Shown here: positions 58,587 to 64,000 of the stretch, piece after piece
How the letters are laid out: every line of letters begins with the position of its first letter
How positions within the stretch are numbered: the first letter of the stretch is position 1
Origin: Muscardinus avellanarius
Lineage: Eukaryota; Chordata; Mammalia; Rodentia; Gliridae
DNA: 64,000 nucleotides
Direction of reading: 5' to 3'
Assembly: GCA_963383645.1 (NCBI GenBank)
Contig: OY726563.1
Location: 26,382,821-26,446,820, forward strand
Notes under the pieces: generated by a model
What the model was told of the DNA's origin: nothing
Database searches by the model: none
The model's input: the letters and a program-made list of their open reading frames with translations, nothing else
Translations under genes and position numbers: made by a program

Positions 58587-58812
58587 TAGCCAGGTGTGGT
58601 GGCACATGCTTGTAATCATAGCATGGGAGGCTGAGAGAAGAGGATTGTGGTTGGCGGCCAGCCTCATCTACTTAGTGAGGCCCTTTGCAATTCAGTGAGA
58701 CCCTGTTTCAAAATAAGGTATAAAAAAATAGGGCTGGGGGTGTCGCTCAGAGGTAGAACCCCCTAGGTTCCACCTCCAGTACAGCAAAAATTAAAAAAAA
58801 ATTAAAAAATTA
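58587..58812 (+). repeat. B1-ID SINE
   Basis: Next to the previous copy. AGCCAGGTGTGGTGGCACAT to ACCTCCAGTACAGC. AAAGAGAGGGCTA flanks both sides. Confidence 0.94.
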
Positions 58813-58935
58813 AAAAGAGAGGGCTAATATACAAGCCATTTGAGGGAAGTAAAGAGAAGAGAGTTTGGAAAAGTAGCCTATTCTTCATCTTTTTTATAGG
58901 ATAAGCAGTAGATGCTCATTCATGTGTATCTTTTG

Positions 58936-59009
58936 TATGTGGTACTGGAAATCAAACCCATGGCTATGTCCCTTCTAGGCAAATGCTATACCACTGCCCT
59001 GGGACCTAC
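58936..59009 (-). repeat. ID-like SINE fragment
   Basis: The plus strand shows ATGTGGTACTGGAAATCAAA, TTCTAGGCAAATGCTATACC and ACTGCCCTGGGACC. Confidence 0.7.
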
Positions 59010-59469
59010 AGTCTTCACCTGGATTCTTCTATTTATAGGATCTAAAAGAGAATAACTCATCTAGAGGGGAGATATATTCAGAAATGAGAAGTTGGTATGA
59101 ATTTTCTGTCAAGTTGTTCCTATGACCAAAGAAAAATTTAGGAAACCCTTTCAAATTTATCAGTCCCTCGAATGAATGGAAGATTGGTTCTTTCAGTATC
59201 CATCTCTGAGATTTGATATGGTGGGTACATCAAACTCCAGGTTATCAATGAAGTAGTATTCAAAAAGACATTATCTTAAGGAAATGTGATGTAAGCTATA
59301 GGCAAGAGTTGGCTTGATATTTCTAAATATGACAAGGTACCATAAATATCTCAAAAATACTTTTTGTGGGCTCACACTTGATATAAATAAGGCCATCAGG
59401 GATTCCTAAGAGACCACATACAGTCTATAGAGAGCAAGCAGATGAATGCTGGCAACATCAGGAGACCAT

Positions 59470-59650
59470 AGGAGGCAAGTGTGGTGGCACATGCCTATAT
59501 TCCCAGTATTGAGAGGCTAAGGCAGAAATTTAGTGAGGATCTCAGTAACTGATGGAGATCGTATTTCCAAATAAAAAATAAAATAAATCTTGGGTGTAAC
59601 TCAGAGGTGGAATGTCCCTTGGTTCACTCCTTAACACTATAAAAAGAAAG
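59470..59650 (+). repeat. B1-ID SINE, diverged
   Basis: GGCAAGTGTGGTGGCACATG through TCTTGGGTGTAACTCAGAGG to CACTCCTTAACACTA. Confidence 0.88.
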
Positions 59651-59689
59651 ACCAAGGAAAAGAACAGGCAGATTTTAAAATAAAATCTA

Positions 59690-60430
59690 GATGTATGAAA
59701 AAATGTTCAACGTCATTAGCAGTCAGGCAGATGCAAATCAAAACTACCCTGAAATTTCACCTAACTCCAACTAGAATGACAATCATTCAAAACACAAACA
59801 ACAACAGATGCTGGCGAGGATGTGGAGAAGTGGTGGGATTGCAAATTAGTGCAACCACTTTGGAAAAGAGTATGGAGGATCCTCAGAAGAATGGAAATAA
59901 ATTTACCATTTATCTAGCAATACCACTGTTGGGTATCTACCCAAAAGAATGGAAACCAAACTACCAAACTAATGTATGTGTATCTATGTTCATAGCTGCA
60001 CAATTCACCATAGCCAAACTATGGAACCAGCCAAGATGTCCATCAACAGATGAATACAAAACTGTGGGATATGTATACAATGGAATTTTACTCAGCCAAA
60101 AAGAAGAACAAAATTATGTCATTTGTGGAGAAATGGATGGAACTGGTGAACATTTTGCTAAGTGAGATTAATCAGTCACAAAAAGTAAAAAAAATGGATG
60201 TTTTCCCTAATATGCAGAAGCTAGGGAGAAAAAGGGTCATAAGAGGAACTCTAGACAAAGGAGAAGCCATAGACAAGCAAATATAACTGAGGGGGATGTG
60301 AGAAGAAGTGAGAGAGGAGGGAATGGGATGGGAATTGGGTAAGGGCTAAATGAATTATGTGTGTATATATGCCTCTACCATCTTTTACCTCATTAAGATA
60401 TATGATTACAATACACCAAAAAAAATTTAA
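59690..60430 (+). mobile_element. LINE-1 3' end (ORF2 C-terminus and 3' UTR)
   Basis: ATGTTCAACGTCATTAGCAG, GATGCTGGCGAGGATGTGGA, CCAGCCAAGATGTCCATCAA and GATTAATCAGTCACAAAAAG, then the 3' UTR to CAATACACCA. The plus-strand frame 59695-60165 is the ORF2 C-terminus (contains TIAKLWNQPRCPSTDE) with frame changes relative to the intact protein. 5'-truncated. Confidence 0.93.
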
Positions 60431-60467
60431 AAAAGGGAAATTATGATCTTTATAAATATTTAAATAC

Positions 60468-60645
60468 AGCCGGGCATGGTGGCGCAGGCTTGTAATCCCT
60501 GTGCTTGGGAGATGGAGACAGGAGGATCGCGCAGAATCGAAGTCAGCCTCACTGGCTTAAGAGACCCTGTTTCCAAATAAAATCTAAAAGATACATCTGG
60601 GAGTATAGCCCGGAGGTAGGAGGGCTCCATCCTCAGTACCACCAA

Positions 60646-60696
<51 letters not shown>

Positions 60697-60700
60697 ATAC
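60468..60700 (+). repeat. B1-ID SINE with (AAAT)n tail
   Basis: AGCCGGGCATGGTGGCGCAG to CCTCAGTACCACC, then about 13 AAAT units (60645-60699). Confidence 0.95.
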
Positions 60701-60789
60701 TCATGCATACATATACAGATAATTAGTAGAGTTCACTATTGAAGGAAAAATTATACTGTAGATAACTGAAAAAAGAATTTGAGAGTTAG

Positions 60790-60885
60790 AAAAATAATTG
60801 TGTGATGTGTGCATGTATGTCCCACAAGTCTTTTATCCCATTAAGATGTATGACTACAATGCACCAGTAAAAAAATTAAAAACAA
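60790..60885 (+). mobile_element. LINE-1 3' terminus, short
   Basis: GTGTGATGTGTGCATGTATG, CCATTAAGATGTATGACTAC and AATGCACCAGTAAAAAAAT. Confidence 0.75.
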
Positions 60886-62020
60886 ACAAGCAAATAGGAA
60901 AGATCAAAGTCTTCATTACAGATTACTGAATGATAAATAGAATAAGTCAAGAAATCTTAAAAATTTTATAATTAAAAGAAAAATAAAAGATTCCTTTCAA
61001 ACATATGCCACAAATAAATTTATGCTTAACAAAAGAGGATACAAAGAATAATACTTATGTAAAGAATTAAGAACAAAAAAAATATGTAAGTTTATTCCTA
61101 AGATACTGTTGAAAACTATTTTCCTGGATACCAAAAGTCCCCCTTATATTAACTATACAGTGAATTAACTGTGATTTTTTTAGACTTCTATATTGTCATC
61201 TCTTTCCTTCTTATTCTTTGTTTATATCCTCAGCAACTCTAATAGCTTCTTGCACAGAGTATACTCCTGTTTAGTGTCTAAAGTGTGAATTATTTAGGGA
61301 GAAAAAAAGAACCAGTAAATAAAGAACAGATTTTAACTGATAATGGAGAAACTCAAATCACCTTTTGTTATTACAAAATTATAATATTGGATATATTTCA
61401 GGTACATTTGGCAAATATTATAGTCTTAAATATTTTAAGGTTTCCTTTACTGGTCTGAGTTATATCAACTTTTACATCTCCAAAACTTTAATACATAACA
61501 CTACCTGAAAAGTAATGTTCTTCAACAATAATGGGGCAAAAGAATTATTTATCAAATATAGTCACTAAGATAACACTCTGTGTAGGGGAAGGGGATTTAA
61601 AGTCAAGTCCATCTTATGTCCAACACCTAGTATTATCAGCTTTTGGAAGTAGATGGGGTTTGTGCTCCTTGGCACAGTATTTTCACAAGGAATATGACTA
61701 TTTTTTAAAATATGACTATATGGTAATCATTTGAGGTACTTGAATTCCTCATCTATATTCAGATAAATGCAATCTAGAGAATTAAACTTGTGAGAAAAAG
61801 AAAGCATGGCTTGTGGTAATAAATACATGTAAACTGTCAAAGAGGGAGGGGCTAGTTGGGCAACATCTTATATAGAACTCTACGGGGCACAACAATTATT
61901 AAAGACAACTATATTAAGTTGGGCTTCTTCACAGCATACTTTACCACTATCATACTCAAATAAGTTTATATACATCAAAATACACGAAAAATACCTATTT
62001 TTGAAAGTTGACAGAAAAAT

Positions 62021-62248
62021 GCTGGATGTGGTGATGCACATTTGTAATCCCAATACTTGGGAGGCTGAGACAGGAGAATTGTGGTTTGAAGACAAAAACC
62101 TGTTACTTAGTGAGGCCCTCTGCAACTTAGTGAGACCTTGTTTCAAAATAAAGAATATAAAAATAGGGCTGGGGGTATAGCTTGGAGGTAGAACGCCCCT
62201 GGGTTCTAGCCCCTGTTCTGCAATAAATAAATAAATAAATAAATAATA
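62021..62248 (+). repeat. B1-ID SINE, first of a tandem pair
   Basis: AATGCTGGATGTGGTGATGC to GCCCCTGTTCTGC, then (AAAT)n. Confidence 0.93.
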
Positions 62249-62460
62249 ACCAGCCTGGCATGGTGGCATATGCTTGTAATCCCCATGCTTGGGAGGCAGA
62301 GACAGAAGGATCATGCAGGTTTGAAGCCAGCCGAGCTGGCTTAAGAGACCCTGTTTCCAAATAAAAAAAAGTATAAAATCAGTCTGGGAGTATAGCCTGC
62401 AGGAAGAAGGGTTTCCAGGAACCCCAGTACCACCAAAAATAAATAAATAAAATTTAAAAA
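62249..62460 (+). repeat. B1-ID SINE, second of a tandem pair
   Basis: CCAGCCTGGCATGGTGGCAT to CCCCAGTACCACC. It has the short linker AGCCGAGCTGGCTTAAGAGA that replaces the longer TTAGTGAGG segment. The 199-codon minus-strand open frame across both copies is SINE antisense. Confidence 0.94.
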
Positions 62461-62738
62461 ATAAAAATAAAACCCCCAAAATGACAGAATAGCAGTTTTA
62501 TATTTATTGAGCACTAGTCTAAGTAATTTAGGTAGAATAGTTCATCTAATTTTCTCAAGAGCTCTATGAAATATGTATTATTTTGCTCTCCATTTCACAG
62601 ATGGAAACAGTGAGTAAAATGCTTGAATGAGTAAATCAAACTGAAGATCTTTTATACCCGAATTCACATTAACCACTAAGTTTCAAAGATAACTACAGGT
62701 TGACATAAAATTTTTAAAGACCAAGAAAAGCAACTGAC

Positions 62739-62921
62739 TTCTAAAGTCTTGCATTTCCCATTCAGCCTGGTGCAGAGCCATTGATAGTTGGTGGTGAGAG
62801 TGTCAAGCTCCTTTTTTAAGGCCTCTTGTGCTGCAGGAGGAGCTTGGGCAATGACACTATTTACAGTCTCAGTAAGAAGTTTCACTTTTGTTTCCTTTTG
62901 CTGGGCCTCTTCTTTAGCTCT
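62739..62921 (-). CDS. DMD: Dystrophin exon 27
   Basis: 183 bp, 61 codons, phase 0. The product begins RAKEEAQQKE, continues VKLLTETVNSVIAQAPPAAQ and ends YQWLCTRLNGKCKTLE. It covers about human residues 1202-1262, the second half of spectrin-like repeat 8. Differences from human visible: S to T in TETV, V to A in PPAAQ, E to D in KKELD. The acceptor is TTTTTCAG before AGAGCTAAAG. The donor is GAA then GTCAGT, less ideal because +3 is C. It is the most upstream DMD exon in the window. Confidence 0.98.
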
Positions 62922-63552
62922 CTGAAAAACAAAGAATGTTCCTTTAGAAGCTGGTAACTACCTTTACTTTCAAAATACATTCCTATGTATTATATAATTT
63001 CCATCTCATAATATTCTTGTTAGGATGGGTCTCAAAAATAAACCCAATACTGACTCTAATACCTTCTATAAATTTAGGTTTTGCTAAAATTGAAACCTTG
63101 GAAAAGTTATACTTAAAATACAGCAGAACTTTAATTGGAATTGTTTGAAAAGTAGTCTATACATGGGTATGTATTTGTGGCCAAATATGTATAAATCTAC
63201 ATAAAGTCACAACAAGGAAGAGCCAAGTATTTCAAGAGTAGCTAAGTTAAAAAATATTTCATAGTGTATAACTGAGGTTAGTTATAATCTACTCAGATGG
63301 ATAGATAATGTTGAAATTAGCAGAAATATTATTCAAATCAAAAGATACTTAACAAGCTCCACATGGTGGCCCACACTTGTAATCCCAGCATTTGGGAGGC
63401 TGAGGCAGGAGAATCGTGGTTCACACACAGCCTCAGCTACTTAGTGAGGCCCTGTGCAATTCAGTGAGACCCTGTTTCAAAAGAAAAAAAAATTGGGCTA
63501 GGGGTGTAGCTCAAAGGTAGAATGCCCCTGGGTTTCATCTTCAATACCACAA

Positions 63553-63595
<43 letters not shown>

Positions 63596-64000
63596 ATACA
63601 AAAATAAATAAATACAAAAATAAATAAATAAATACAAAAATAAATACATAAATAAATAAAACTAACCTAGAAAAGTCCTTTTAATGTTCTATTTGGGACC
63701 ATATTTTACTGAAAGTTCTGTTCAATAATCAGAAACACGTAAGAGAAACACACAGCTCAAAAACACACAGCTCCTAGCATCAGGAAATGACCTAGCATTC
63801 ACAGGTATGGGATAGTCTTCTTCAGAAGATAAAACTGTCTCACAGATTATTGGATAAGATCACATTGCTTTCAGGGCGAATAAAGACCACAGCAAGATCA
63901 TGCTATAAGCATGCCTGAATAAAGATATTAGCATCAATACCAGCCAAACTACAAAATACACTGTCTTGATGAACATGAATGGACTTCTGCTTCTTTATCA
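62922..64000 (-). other. DMD: Intron 26, 3' part truncated by window
   Basis: Contains one SINE with a long AAAT array and otherwise unique AT-rich DNA with no recognised features (62922-63350, 63665-64000). Confidence 0.85.
63353..63660 (+). repeat. B1-ID SINE with long (AAAT)n tail
   Basis: AGCTCCACATGGTGGCCCAC to TCTTCAATACCAC, then about 100 bases of AAAT/AAATAC units to 63660. Confidence 0.94.

Larger units (their letters stand above)
54324..62738 (-). other. DMD: Intron 27 (8,415 bp)
   Basis: Non-coding. It carries a cluster of SINEs in its 3' (plus-strand left and middle) part, a LINE-1 3' end, a 44 bp inverted repeat and a direct duplication. 54330-55185, 56400-58070 and 60900-62015 contain no recognised gene or repeat. 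The exon 27 donor reads TTAGAA then GTCAGT. Confidence 0.88.
1..64000 (-). other. DMD: Part of the dystrophin gene, exons 27-34 and introns
   Basis: The whole window lies inside the dystrophin transcription unit, read on the minus strand. Eight exons appear in the order expected for human exons 27 to 34, and each has exactly the human exon length. Dystrophin is the large spectrin-family protein that links cortical actin to the dystroglycan complex at the muscle sarcolemma. This segment encodes the middle of its rod. All eight exons are multiples of three and begin and end on codon boundaries, so each is phase 0 on both sides. The exon numbering follows the human gene and was assigned from protein similarity recalled from family knowledge, not from a database search. 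Confidence 0.97.

Noticed and set aside
59695..60165. 156-codon open frame resembling a real protein
   Set aside because: It is the C-terminus of LINE-1 ORF2 in a 5'-truncated copy, not a host gene.
61880..62479. 199-codon minus-strand open frame, the longest in the window
   Set aside because: Its product is the antisense translation of two adjacent SINEs (repeated GLTKLQRASL and KPARLASNLHDP-like phrases seen at many other SINEs).
63551..63660. Regular short repeats that could be mistaken for a CRISPR-like array
   Set aside because: They are an AAAT microsatellite from a SINE tail, with no spacers.

Overview
This is a nuclear intronic stretch of a mammalian genome, and it contains part of one recognisable gene: dystrophin (DMD), transcribed on the minus strand. 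Eight coding exons match human DMD exons 27 to 34. Each has the length I know for its human counterpart (183, 135, 150, 162, 111, 174, 156 and 171 bp), an AG acceptor and an in-frame coding sequence; seven have a GT donor and one (exon 30) has a GC donor. Together they encode 414 residues of the central rod, from the second half of spectrin-like repeat 8 to the start of repeat 12. There is no sign of a processed pseudogene, because introns are present and all reading frames are intact.

The host looks like a rodent of the squirrel-related group (squirrels, mountain beaver or dormice). The window holds about 40 copies of a dimeric SINE with a 7SL/B1-like left part (GGTGGCGCACRCTTGTAATCCC, GGGAGGCTGAGACAGGAGG) and an ID-like, tRNA-derived right part (GGGCTGGGGGTGTAGCTCAG ... 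GGGTTC ... CCAGTACCA). This B1-ID dimer is characteristic of that clade. The species cannot be fixed from the window.

Layout, low to high coordinate (the gene reads right to left): end of intron 34 (1-1313), exon 34 (1314-1484), intron 33, exon 33 (8305-8460), intron 32, exon 32 (12005-12178), a short 369 bp intron 31, exon 31 (12548-12658), intron 30, exon 30 (25437-25598), the 25.8 kb intron 29, exon 29 (51427-51576), intron 28, exon 28 (54189-54323), intron 27, exon 27 (62739-62921) and the start of intron 26.

The most interesting part is the last 500 to 900 bases of intron 29, just upstream of exon 30. In human this holds the internal retinal promoter for Dp260. Here I find a 13-codon first-exon segment (25722-25760) matching the Dp260-2 N-terminus, only 123 bp from exon 30. 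I also find a damaged counterpart of the Dp260-1 N-terminus (ATG changed to GTG, a 15-T run that breaks frame), a TATA-like box, and an upstream cluster of four CRX-type TAATCC/GGATTA sites. Exon 30 also has a GC instead of GT donor and a 22-T polypyrimidine run touching its acceptor.

The rest is introns filled with SINEs, LINE-1 fragments on both strands, MaLR-type LTR pieces, one complete solo LTR with a 4 bp target duplication, a Tigger/MER2-like DNA transposon, microsatellites, a perfect 44 bp inverted repeat and a local direct duplication. No tRNA or rRNA gene, CRISPR array or non-dystrophin protein gene could be supported.
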